Source of the DNA: CAVVEQ01 sp963802095
Lineage (GTDB): Bacteria; Chloroflexota; Anaerolineae; Anaerolineales; Anaerolineaceae
Reading direction: 5' to 3'
DNA length: 64,000 bases
Assembly: GCA_963802095.1 (NCBI GenBank)
Contig: CAWDHI010000010.1
Span: 1-64,000 of the forward strand
Position 1 is the stretch's first letter. Each line of letters starts with the position of its first letter. Positions 1 to 8,385 of this stretch are shown piece by piece. A program made the position numbers and the translations under genes. Under the pieces are notes generated by a model that had not been told where the DNA came from, did no database searches, and saw only the letters and a program-made list of their open reading frames with translations.

Positions 1-1331
1 CTGGCTGATCTCCAGGGCGCGAATGGTCTCCACAACCTGGGTAAAGACTGGAAAGGCATAATTCTGCTTCAAGTAAGAAATTTCTTGGGCGGCAGTCGAC
101 AGGTAGTAAGCAACCGGTTTTTGATACTGCTCCACCAACCCCATGATGCGCTCTAACAATGACCGGCTGGCCAGGTTCTCTGCTTCAGAAAGCGAAGTAT
201 GCAAGAACACCACCCCGTCCACATCTGCCAGCTGCAGGGTCTGTTCGACTATCTGCGCATACACATTCAAATCAAACAAATCGCCCAAGTCCAACGGATT
301 GGTCAGTTTGATCACAGATGCCCGGAAATGCTGTTCGATTTCCCGCAAAAAGCTCTCCGGAAAATGCGCCAGCTCAAAGCCGGAAAGCTCACAGGCATCC
401 GCTGCAATGACCGCATGCCCACCCGAGCGCGAAATGATCGCCAGGCGTTTGCCGCGCATGGGCGGTAGGCGCAATATTTTCATATTGTTGCCCAAAGTGG
501 TCGCATCGTGCACGCGCATCACTCCAGCCTGCCGGAAAGCAGCCTCCACTACCTTATCATCGCTGGTCAGCGAAGCGGTATGCGATTGAGCAATTTTCTG
601 CCCTAACCGTCCGATATTGGCTTTGAAGACCAGGATCGGTTTGTGCGACTTCCGCGCTACATCCATTAACGCCGGCCGTTGTTGATGCTCTCCAGGTAAA
701 CAAAGATAATCGCCGTGCCTGGGTCATCGATCATATACTCCATCAAATCTTCAGCGCTGATATCCAGCACATTCCCCACCGAAACGAACTTGTTCAGGCG
801 CAAGCCTTCGTTTGCCATTAAATTGAGCACACTCATTCCCACGCCGCCGCTCTGTGTGATCACGGAGACATCCCCAGCCTTGACGAATTTCGTCAGCCGC
901 GGAAAAGGCACACATAGCCCATTCTCCATGTTCATCACTCCAATGCAGTTCGGACCCACAAAGCGGATCCCATAATTACTGGCTATGCGCACAATCTCTT
1001 CTTCCAAACGCTTGCCTTCCTCGCCATACTCCCGGAAGCCGGCTGTCTCAATCACTACCCGACGAATCCCCTTACGACCACATTCCTCCAGCACCCCAGG
1101 CACCGTCTTCGCTGGAGTGAAGATCACCGCCAGGTCTACGTGATCCGGGATGTCACCCACAGCATGGTAAATGCGCCGGGTTTCAACCGTGCCTCCGCTT
1201 GGCCCGACAGCATACACAATCCCGTTGAACTCGTACTCCACCAGGTTGGCGACAATGTTACGTCCCAGGTTGGTCGGACGGGAGGAAACACCAATCACCG
1301 CTACGCTGTTCGGATAAAAGAATTCTCGCAT
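1..1331 (-). CDS. ADP-forming acyl-CoA synthetase, alpha/CoA-binding part (frameshifted, runs off the window)
   Basis: The first 221 residues (666-1331) form a CoA-binding Rossmann domain (motif FYPNSVAVIGVS near the start) followed by a succinyl-CoA-ligase-like domain with the VGPNCIGV and VITQSGGVG motifs. The frame then hits a stop after ESINNGRR. One base further the protein continues without loss (LMDVARKSHKPILVFK, then GQKIAQSHTASLTS, the expected region after the first domain) to the window edge. A single missing base near 657 therefore breaks the gene. The family makes acyl-CoA reversibly with ATP/ADP; the substrate cannot be told. The start at 1331 has GGGAG upstream. The ATP-grasp beta part, if fused, lies outside the window. 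Confidence 0.8.
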
Positions 1332-1560
1332 GGCTGGCTCCCTGTATCATGGATTAAAATCACTTTACTCGGAAATATACGTTGATTAAATCCTAACATG
1401 GAGCACTCCTAAACGCAAGATTTTGCTAAATCCGGGAACCAATTCGCACCTGCAGCGTCCATAAACAAGCTACAATGACGTATTCTTCATTGAAATGAAT
1501 CTCTCGCAAAGTCGCAAAGCATGATAGGTCAAATAGCATTGTTAACCATATTTGTGTAGC

Positions 1561-1803
1561 AATCTAATTCGTGAAATTCGTGAAAATTCGTGGCTAACAA
1601 AAAAACCTTCGTGAAACTTCGTGGACCTTCGTGGCTAAGAAAATCTAATACATGAAATTCGTGCAAATTGGTGGCCAACAAAAAAACCTTCGTGAATTTT
1701 CGTGGCCCTTCGTGGCTAAGAAAATCTAAACATGAAATTCGTGGAATTTAATGGCCAACAATAAAACCTTCGTGAATCTTCGTGGCCCTTCGTGGCTAAA
1801 AAG
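1561..1803. repeat. Three tandem 81-bp repeats rich in CTTCGTGG
   Basis: Three consecutive units begin with AATCTAA at 1561, 1642 and 1723, each about 81 bp and roughly 85-90% alike. Each holds GTGAAATTCGTG, a run of A, and CCTTCGTGAA...TTCGTGG...CTTCGTGGCTAA. They lie in a gene-free stretch (1332-1831) just upstream of a lipoprotein gene. Similar degenerate TTCGTGG strings are familiar from intergenic DNA of Chloroflexota. No spacers differ between identical units, so this is not CRISPR. Nothing else is apparent in 1332-1560. Confidence 0.85.
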
Positions 1804-1831
1804 GAAAAATCTTTACCACCAGGAGCAACCC

Positions 1832-2728
1832 ATGAAAATATACCCGCCTTATCCTGATCACTTTCTCCCTGCTGCTCAGCGCCTGCCAACCCACATCGAC
1901 AGCCACTCAGCCGGTTGCAGCGCCTCCCGAACCCATACCAACCAGCCAGCCAGCCGTGGCAACCATTTTCGCGTCAACCCCATCGTCAACCCACGCAGAA
2001 ACGCCGCATCCACCCGATAACCTCACCCAACCCCCAACGGATTTACCGGACGGAAAAACCCTGCAGAACTTAATGCTCCACTCCCACGAAAATTGGTCTT
2101 CACTATGGGTGGAAGCCACCGGGAAATGGTATAGCGGCGACGCAACAAATCAGCTCAACTCTGAAGAACGCCACCAGGTGTGGATCCGCCGGCCATTCTA
2201 CATGCTGGCGTTGTCAGGTCCAATTCAAGGGACACCGAATGCCTTAGTATGTCTCTGATGGCAGCGCATACATCGTCCCAGGCATGGGTGCGCAACCCTT
2301 CCCCGAATACATTCTCCATCCGCCCAAAATGCCTATCTGTTGACACCGGAATACCGGTACAGCCGCCCGAAAGCTTTATCCCCAACCCGCTGGTCGACAA
2401 CCTGTACCCGATCGGGCTGGCAGCTCGACCGGGCGAATATCGGCCGATCGGAACAGATGTGATCGCCAATCGTCCAGTATACATGCTCGAGTGGATCCCC
2501 GAATTCGCCAGCCAGCGCCTGAACCGTTTCTGGATCGACGCGCAAACCGGGGTCATCCTGCGCCTGGAAGCCTACACCAAGCCGGACGGCCGCTACCTGA
2601 CCCAGGAAATCGAGATTACCTCGATCCTTTATGACGTGGAAATACCGGAGAGCCTGTTCACGCTGGATTTCACACTCCCTTCAAATTTTGCCCAGGCTTT
2701 CAATGACCTGCCCGGTTTTTCCCATTGA
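1832..2728 (+). CDS. Secreted lipoprotein, LolA/RseB-like fold suspected (several frame breaks)
   Basis: Reading after a one-base slip in the A run at 1835 gives a lipoprotein signal (ITFSLLLSAC) and a Pro/Thr-rich linker, then a folded domain. Further slips near 2257 and 2336 are needed to join the pieces NLMLHSHENWSSLWVEATG, SDGSAYIVPGMGAQPFPEYI and PVQPPESFIPNPLVDNLYPI. The last 130 residues end in WIDAQTGVILRLEAYT and VEIPESLFTLDF, which resembles the end of the LolA/MucB-type lipoprotein-sorting fold, so the product is probably an envelope-anchored lipid- or peptide-binding protein. AGGAG precedes the ATG. It overlaps the convergent gene by 29 bp. The fold assignment is tentative. Confidence 0.55.
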
Positions 2729-3361
2729 AAGCTTCGTCCAGGTTAGTCCCAATCGTATTCCCGGCGTAGGAACGTTCATCCACCGGGTTGAGCCGTTCAA
2801 TGCTGGCAGGACTTAGCAATGGAATCCATTTGCGTGCATACAATCGTCTGGAAATCTCTCGGACGCCATTTTCACTCCACATCCACTCAAACCGGTCCAA
2901 CTTTCGCAAATCCATCGGTCGTGTGTAGCCGCGCAGGCTTCTTCGCCCTCGACGCTGAAGTATGGCTCAAAGTAGGACATCACCAGCTCGCGCAAACTTC
3001 GATACACCGGTTCGCGGTATCGCAGCCCAACATAATTTGATTTTGCCACCGCCCCATACAAACCATCCGCCTGGAAAAGCGCCAGCACATGGTCATCGTC
3101 CTTACCCGGCTCTGGAACCAGGTCAATGATCACCGGCGTAAACCCCAGGTAACGCAACCCGACCGCCGCCAGCAAGCCGCCATCCAGGCAATGCCCCTGC
3201 CCATCCAGCATCACATCCAGCGGGGAGCGGTCGCGTTCTTCGGCGATATAAGGAAGACCATCCAGGTAGGCCTGCACCTGGTAAGGGCTTTGAAACCCGC
3301 GCAGAATTTCTTGTTTCTCCGGCGGTAACTTTTGTAGAAAAATCTCGATCTCGGCATCCAT
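2700..3361 (-). CDS. Transglutaminase-like domain protein (frameshifted)
   Basis: The protein starts MDAEIEIFLQKLPPEKQE. Around residue 50 it has GQGHCLDGGLLAA, with the Cys of a papain/transglutaminase-like site, and later DDDHVLALF, which would supply the His. The 182-residue frame goes wrong at EGEEACAATHD. A one-base shift near 2935 restores RGYTRPMDLRKLDRFEWMW and carries on to a stop at 2700. Full length is about 220 residues. The catalytic Cys-His pair and the family assignment are inference from spacing. It is the only gene on its strand here, convergent with the lipoprotein gene. Confidence 0.5.
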
Positions 3362-3716
3362 GTTGATTATTCTCCTAAATCATCCATAATTTAGCACAAC
3401 CACAAAATCATGTGATACCCGACTTATTTTGTATACTCCAGATAGCCATCTAACTTTTCCTGTTCAGGCAATTAAACTCCCGCTATAGGAAAATATGATA
3501 TGCAATCCATAAGTGACCCAGGCCTGTTTCCATCCCCAGTCTCAAAAAATCAGGAAAAGGATCAGCGGGAATATGGCTGTAATGATCACGAATTGGATGA
3601 TGCTCAACAGATGAAAATCCGCTTGTTTTTTTCCTTTTGATATGTAGATTCCCAGGGTATTCGATACATGATTAACAATCCCATTGAGTATTCAATGAGC
3701 AAAAATTGATTGTGCA
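3362..3716. other. Gap with a possible membrane-protein remnant next to the insertion sequence
   Basis: No intact gene. On the minus strand, a 50-residue stretch ending at the TGA at 3542-3544 reads like the end of a membrane protein (motif SIIQFVIITAIFPLILFLIF). The stretch is interrupted by a stop close to the IS end at 3717. This could be the tail of a gene disrupted by the element, but no matching front half was found beyond 5107. Confidence 0.25.
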
Positions 3717-5107
3717 AGTATTTTTCTGTAAAAGTAGTCTGGCTTCCTGTGGAAGCTTGTAAAGCACATTAAAAACTTGAAAACCAGTTGTGGAAAAGTG
3801 GACAGAAGAACCCTGCCCACTTTTCCACAACTACTACTACGACTGCGGCATCTCATCTTCTCTCTCAAAAGTCAGGTACACCTTGCCGGCCTGCCAGGCG
3901 TCATCAATCTCCATCAAGATCGCACTGACCAGACGCAGAGCAAGCTGCTTCGTTAGGAAAGATCCCCGCCACCCGAGTGCGGCGATGAACTTCACGGCTC
4001 ACTCGCTCCAAACCGTTTGTGGTGCGGATCAAACGCCGGTGAGCAAGCCGGGAAGGCAAAGACGGTTAGCCCTTCTGGGATGTTTCCTTCCAGCCAGGCG
4101 GCCAGTTTGGAAGCACTTTTTTGGCATACTTCTGGACGGCTTTTGCCAGGAAGGCTTCGGCCGAAGTGCGATCGGGAGCATTGAAGATAGCCCGGATATC
4201 GGCGGCCACTTCAGTGAGCATAGCCCGCCGAGGCACATAAGCGCTGGCGTTTTGCTGCAGGTGGAATTGGCAGCGCTGCCAGGGGACTCCACCGAAAACA
4301 GCCATCCGCGGCAGCCTTCAACCCTGCGTGATCATCACTGATGATGAGCTGCACACCCCGTAAGCCCCGGTCACCAGGCTTTCCAGGAAGGTTCGCCAGT
4401 GGATTTCATGCTCGCCCAGTGATACCGAGACCCCTAGGAGCTGTCTTTTGCCCTTCAGGTCGATGCCACAGGCCATCAAAACAGCTGCATCGCGAACCTG
4501 GCCATCCTGACGCACTTTCTCATAGCGGGCATCCAAGAAAGAGTAAGGACATTCGCTCAAAGGACGGTTGACGCCAGGCTTCCAGGGTCTCGTCCAGCAG
4601 CGCAGTTGCCTTGCTGACCGGGTAGATGACACCGATGTGCCACACAGTTGCTCGAGGATCGCAGTCACCTTGCGAGTAGAAACACCCTGGACGTACATCT
4701 CGGCCAGTGTCAGGGTGAGACGCTCGTTCACTGCGCAGGCCTTTCTCGAGTGCTTCAGGATAGAAACCACCTTGACGCACTTGGGGGATATCAAAGGTGA
4801 TTTCTCCCACTCGGGTCTTGACCGTCTTCGGCTTGTAGCCGTTAGCCTGACCCTGACGTTCAGGAGTACGTTGGTAAGGTGCTGCTCCGAGATACTGCTG
4901 GCGTTCCGCTTGCATGGCAGCGTTGACGACAATCCGGATCAACTCCGGAAGAATGTCGAAACCTTGACGGCAATTTGCTCCAGCAACTCGGTTGGTAAGG
5001 TAAAATCGCTTTGGTAGGTCATGGTGTCACTCCTTTTTTGAAGTTGGTCGCTTCTCGAAGGATACACCAGACCTATCACTTTTGGGCGGATAATTTTACA
5101 GAAAATA
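3717..5107 (-). mobile_element. IS256-family insertion sequence, about 1.39 kb
   Basis: The transposase gene is flanked by short inverted ends: TTTTCTGTAAAA at about 3722-3733 and its complement (TTTTACAGAAAA) at about 5094-5105, each within a few bases of the proposed boundary. No convincing 8-9 bp target duplication is visible on the two sides. The length and single-gene layout fit IS256 (mutator-type) elements. The exact outer borders are uncertain by a few bases. Confidence 0.7.
3837..5022 (-). pseudogene. IS256-family transposase (multiple frame breaks)
   Basis: The reconstructed protein starts MTYQSDFTLPTELLEQIAVK after AAGGAG. It then gives the family hallmarks in the right order: ANGYKPKTVKTRVGEI, LAEMYVQGVSTRKV, SYSFLDARYEKVR-type segment, LGEHEIHWRTFLESLV, WQRCQFHLQQNASAYVP and a C-terminal AILMEIDDAWQAGK. 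Total length is about 395 residues, normal for the family. At least six single-base slips (about 4960, 4710, 4620, 4570, 4340, 4310, plus one near the end) are needed to keep the frame. As written the gene cannot make an active DDE transposase. Whether the slips are real or sequencing errors cannot be decided here. Confidence 0.85.
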
Positions 5108-5239
5108 GTTTACACTAACCAAAAATTCTACAGATCATGATAGACTTAATGCAAATCTACATATTACTCCTTTCCATTACTGCAATTGATTGGAGAAAGA
5201 TTAATCCCTTTCTCTGCAAGAGAATAATCAAAGAACGAA

Positions 5240-6947
5240 ATGACAATCCAACTACAAACTAAAGGTCTGATAGATATTCTAAACGAAATAGCCATATCTG
5301 CTTCTAGCGATTTACCATACTCTACAATGCTTTCCAATACCCTGGAGATCGTTAGCAAAAGATTGGATGTTGAAGCCAGTGTCATGTTCGCCCTTGATGA
5401 AACACACGAAAATTTTCACCTTGCAGCCTTCTATGGCATGGACATTGACCGAGCAAATGAAGTGGAACAGCGACGTGCACGTGGGTTTGGAGGCGGCGGG
5501 GGTACATCCGCTGAAATCTACCGCAGCGGAAAACCCTTCTTTATCCTGGATATGAGCACTGATCCACGTTTCAGCGATTATAGCTACCGCTATCCCGACC
5601 TGGAGAAGCGCTCCTTTGCCAATATCCCCTGCCGGTCCAGCACAAAAATGCCATTGACCATCGCTTTTGTCACTAAAGTCAACCAACAATTTCAACTAGA
5701 AGATATCCCTATCCTAGAAGCTGTCGCCTTCCAAATCGGTCTCTTGCTGGAAAAGTCCTTGCTCGTCAAAGAATCAAAAAACTGCGAATGGCAAACAAAC
5801 TTGCTCAATAAAATCAGCAGCCAGATCAACGCATCCTTGGACTTCAATCTGATCCTTGATGCGCTCGCAAATGGTGTGGCGCTTTTATTAGATGCTGACA
5901 TCGGCTTCGTGGGTTTACCAGATAAATCCCGAGAAGTTTTAGAAATTCACGCGGTTTCAAACCAGGATGAGTTTCACCTACGCGGCGCACAAATCCCCAT
6001 CAACATGGATGAAATCACTGAAGCTCAGCCGCTGACCTTCAATTACCAGATGGATGACCCCTCAAGCTTATCCACTGGAAGAACTTGGGGAACACTGGAT
6101 GCAATCCACCAACACGGATTCAACCACTTTTTAGGTTACCCCATCTTGCGTGCTCGCCGCCCAATAGGCCTGGTCTGCGCCGCCAACCGCGGCGCCCTAA
6201 AATTCGAACAAATCCATTCACCGTTAATTTCTCGGCTTAGCCAACAAGTATCCACCGCCATAGAAAATGCATTCCTACACCAACAAGTCAAATCCATGGC
6301 GATCATCGAGGAGCGCAACCGCTTAGCCGCCGAAATGCACGATAACCTGGCCCAATCAATTAGCGCCGCAAAAATGCTCTCTGCTCAAACCGTGTTATAT
6401 CTGGACGATGACAAGATCGGGCAGGCTCGCAATATCCTATCTGGCGTACAGGAGATCCTCGATTCTGCCTACACCGATGTGCGCGAAGTCATTTTCAGCC
6501 TGAGCAGCTTTGCCAATATTCACATCTCCTTCCTAGATTCACTGAGTGATTTTATGCAAGCTTACGAAACTCACTACGGCATTCGCACCCATTTATCGAT
6601 CGATCAGAAAGCCACTCAGCGATATCCAAGGCAATTTATCCGTACAAATTGACCGGATTATCAAGGAAGCCTTAAGCAATTCCAGAAGACATTCCCAGGC
6701 GACCCAGGTAGACGTCGCAATTACCCGCGATCAAGACTTCCTCGATATTCTGATCGAGGATAATGGCATTGGCTTTTCCACAGAACAAACCTTGAAAGAT
6801 CACTCTAACCAGCGCGGCATAGAAATCATGAAAGAACGCGCTTACAGCCTGCATGGCGAACTCACCATCACTAGCTCTCCCGGCATCGGAACTCAGGTTC
6901 AACTCAAAATCCCCATATCCGCTCAAAAGGAGACTTTCCTGCTATGA
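5240..6947 (+). CDS. GAF-domain sensor histidine kinase, NarX/DegS-like (frameshifted)
   Basis: Two GAF-like sensor domains occupy roughly residues 20-170 and 190-350. A HisKA_3 dimerisation helix follows with EERNRLAAEMHDNLAQS; H367 is the expected phosphorylated His. The frame breaks near 6615 and resumes as IDRIIKEALSNSRRHS (N box) and DNGIGFS (G1 box) of the ATPase domain. No membrane segment is seen, so it is a cytosolic sensor; the signal is unknown, but GAF domains in such kinases may bind haem, an Fe-S cluster or small ligands. The end overlaps the response regulator start (ATGA), so the two are co-translated. It lies just upstream of the molybdoenzyme operon. Confidence 0.85.
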
Positions 6948-7630
6948 AACCTATCCGGGTGCTGCTGGTAGACGATCATGTTATTTTTCGGAAAGGCGTT
7001 AAAACAGTACTAACCGAACATGCGGACCTCCACATCATTGGGGAAGCCGAGGATGGTCATCAGGCGGTTGACCTAGCCCGCCGCCTAAAGCCTGACTTGA
7101 TTTTGATGGACATCAACATGCCCAACCTGGATGGATTAGGCGCTCTGGAGAGAATTCTGAAAGAAGATGCATCAATCCAAATCGTGATGCTCACCATCTC
7201 AGAAGAAGCTAACAACCTGTACCTGGCCATCAAAAAAGGCGCCAAAGGCTACATCCTTAAAAATATTCATCCATATGATCTCTACTCGAAGATCATTTCC
7301 TTGCAAAAAGGCGACACGCCGATCTCTGGCGTCATCGCGGCGAAAATCATCCAGGAGTTCCAGCATAAAAGCGCCTTCGATTCAACCGTGATTCAGAAAA
7401 CCAACCGGCTGAATATTACGAAGATTTATCCCAACGCGAAAATGAAGTGCTTGCTATGGTCGCCAAAGGCATGACCAATCAAGAAATCGCCGATGCTTTA
7501 TTCATCACCGAGAGCACCGTAAAAACTCATTTGAGAGTCTATCATGGAAAAGCTGCACTTAAAGAATCGTGTGCAAGCTGCCGTTTATGCCGTTGAACAT
7601 GGTCTCACCGAAAAATCTGAGCATTCATAA
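6944..7630 (+). CDS. NarL/LuxR-family response regulator (frameshifted)
   Basis: An N-terminal receiver has DD at residues 10-11 and the phospho-acceptor D56 in LILMDINMPN, with K at the usual place (KKGAKGYILK). The frame slips near 7420, after which a LuxR-type HTH appears (LSQRENEVLAMVAKGMTNQE, then ALFITESTVKTHL). A second slip near 7535 restores IMEKLHLKNRVQAAVYAVEH and the stop. It is the cognate partner of the preceding kinase (4-bp overlap). By analogy to NarXL it probably controls a respiratory gene set, the adjacent molybdoenzyme operon being the obvious candidate; that target is inference. Confidence 0.85.
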
Positions 7631-7679
7631 ACCCCTCTCAAAAATCTAAAACCATCGGTTTCCGCAACCAACCGCTTTC

Positions 7680-7720
7680 AAATCGAAAGGATGAGTACAA
7701 ATCATCCTTTCGATTTTGAT
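7680..7720 (+). terminator. Hairpin terminator after the two-component genes
   Basis: A perfect 15-bp stem (AAATCGAAAGGATGA at 7680-7694 with its complement at 7702-7716), a 7-base loop and a short T-rich tail lie 50 bp beyond the regulator stop. It separates the regulator transcript from the oxidoreductase operon. Confidence 0.7.
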
Positions 7721-7738
7721 ATATCCGCCCTTCCATGG

Positions 7739-7767
7739 ATGACATGCGCACCACGATTCCCTATAAT
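7739..7767 (+). promoter_or_regulatory. Sigma-70 promoter of the oxidoreductase operon
   Basis: ATGACA (7739-7744, five of six consensus -35 bases), a 17-bp spacer and TATAAT (7762-7767) form a near-perfect promoter 47 bp ahead of the first gene and directly after the terminator. A transcript would start near 7774. Confidence 0.65.
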
Positions 7768-7813
7768 GTGATGGACTTGTGTCTATTTTCACGAAATGTA
7801 TCCAGGAGATGGA

Positions 7814-8365
7814 ATGTATCAGAGCAAAATTCAGCAAATTTTTACCCGTTTTCAAAAAGAACCTTATCACAAGGTCATCTTTATGAAAATTTTATCGAAT
7901 TGCCAGGAGCCAAAATCGTTTCTACGCATTCAGGAGATCATCCACACGTTTCCGGAGATAACCAATGCCATTCTTACTCCGGAAGTGATGCTCAAATGGC
8001 TAGAAGAGGACGGCGGCATCCAACAAGTAAAACTGCAAGAGCAATTCTGTTGGCAGACAACACCAGAGGGAAATTTCGTCCTACAACAAGAAGCTCCCCA
8101 AAAGAAACTAGCACATCTACTCAAGGAGGAACCCGATCGAAAACCTGTGTATTTGAAAGTCTTGGATTTTTGCGAAAAAGCTAGAACCAGAAACGACGTC
8201 ATAGAATATCTAGAAAACGAACCCATACTTGAAAAGCAGCAAGTCTTTCCAACTATGTTTCTGCAAAGGTTAGAAAAAACCGGGGCAATTCGGTGGGAAA
8301 ACAGTCGCTGGCTAACCAGTATCCTAGTTGACAAAAGCTTGTTGGACGCATCAAGTCAAAGGTAA
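7814..8365 (+). CDS. Hypothetical protein heading the oxidoreductase operon
   Basis: This 183-residue soluble protein begins MYQSKIQQIFTRFQ; the start is chosen because CAGGAG lies just upstream (an earlier in-frame ATG at 7796 lacks this). It has two similar halves of about 80 residues, each of the form KVIFMKIL/KPVYLKVLDFC followed by short helices and a phrase such as MLKWLEEDGGI or FLQRLEKTGAI. This suggests a duplicated winged-helix-like unit. No cofactor motif or signal peptide is seen. Being first in the operon and 20 bp before the molybdoenzyme gene, it may be a regulator or assembly factor; that is a guess. Confidence 0.6.
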   Translation: MYQSKIQQIFTRFQKEPYHKVIFMKILSNCQEPKSFLRIQEIIHTFPEITNAILTPEVMLKWLEEDGGIQQVKLQEQFCWQTTPEGNFVLQQEAPQKKLAHLLKEEPDRKPVYLKVLDFCEKARTRNDVIEYLENEPILEKQQVFPTMFLQRLEKTGAIRWENSRWLTSILVDKSLLDASSQR

Positions 8366-8385
8366 TCACTCACCAGGAGAAAATA

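Noticed and set aside
1561..1803. CRISPR array
   Set aside because: Only three units, contiguous, with no unique spacers, and no cas genes nearby.
3790..4341. 183-codon plus-strand frame over the insertion sequence
   Set aside because: It is antisense to transposase motifs (WQRCQFHLQQ and neighbours) and has no features of its own.
3717..5107. Target-site duplication of the IS256 element
   Set aside because: Flanks on both sides were compared over about 12 bases and show no direct repeat of 8-9 bp.
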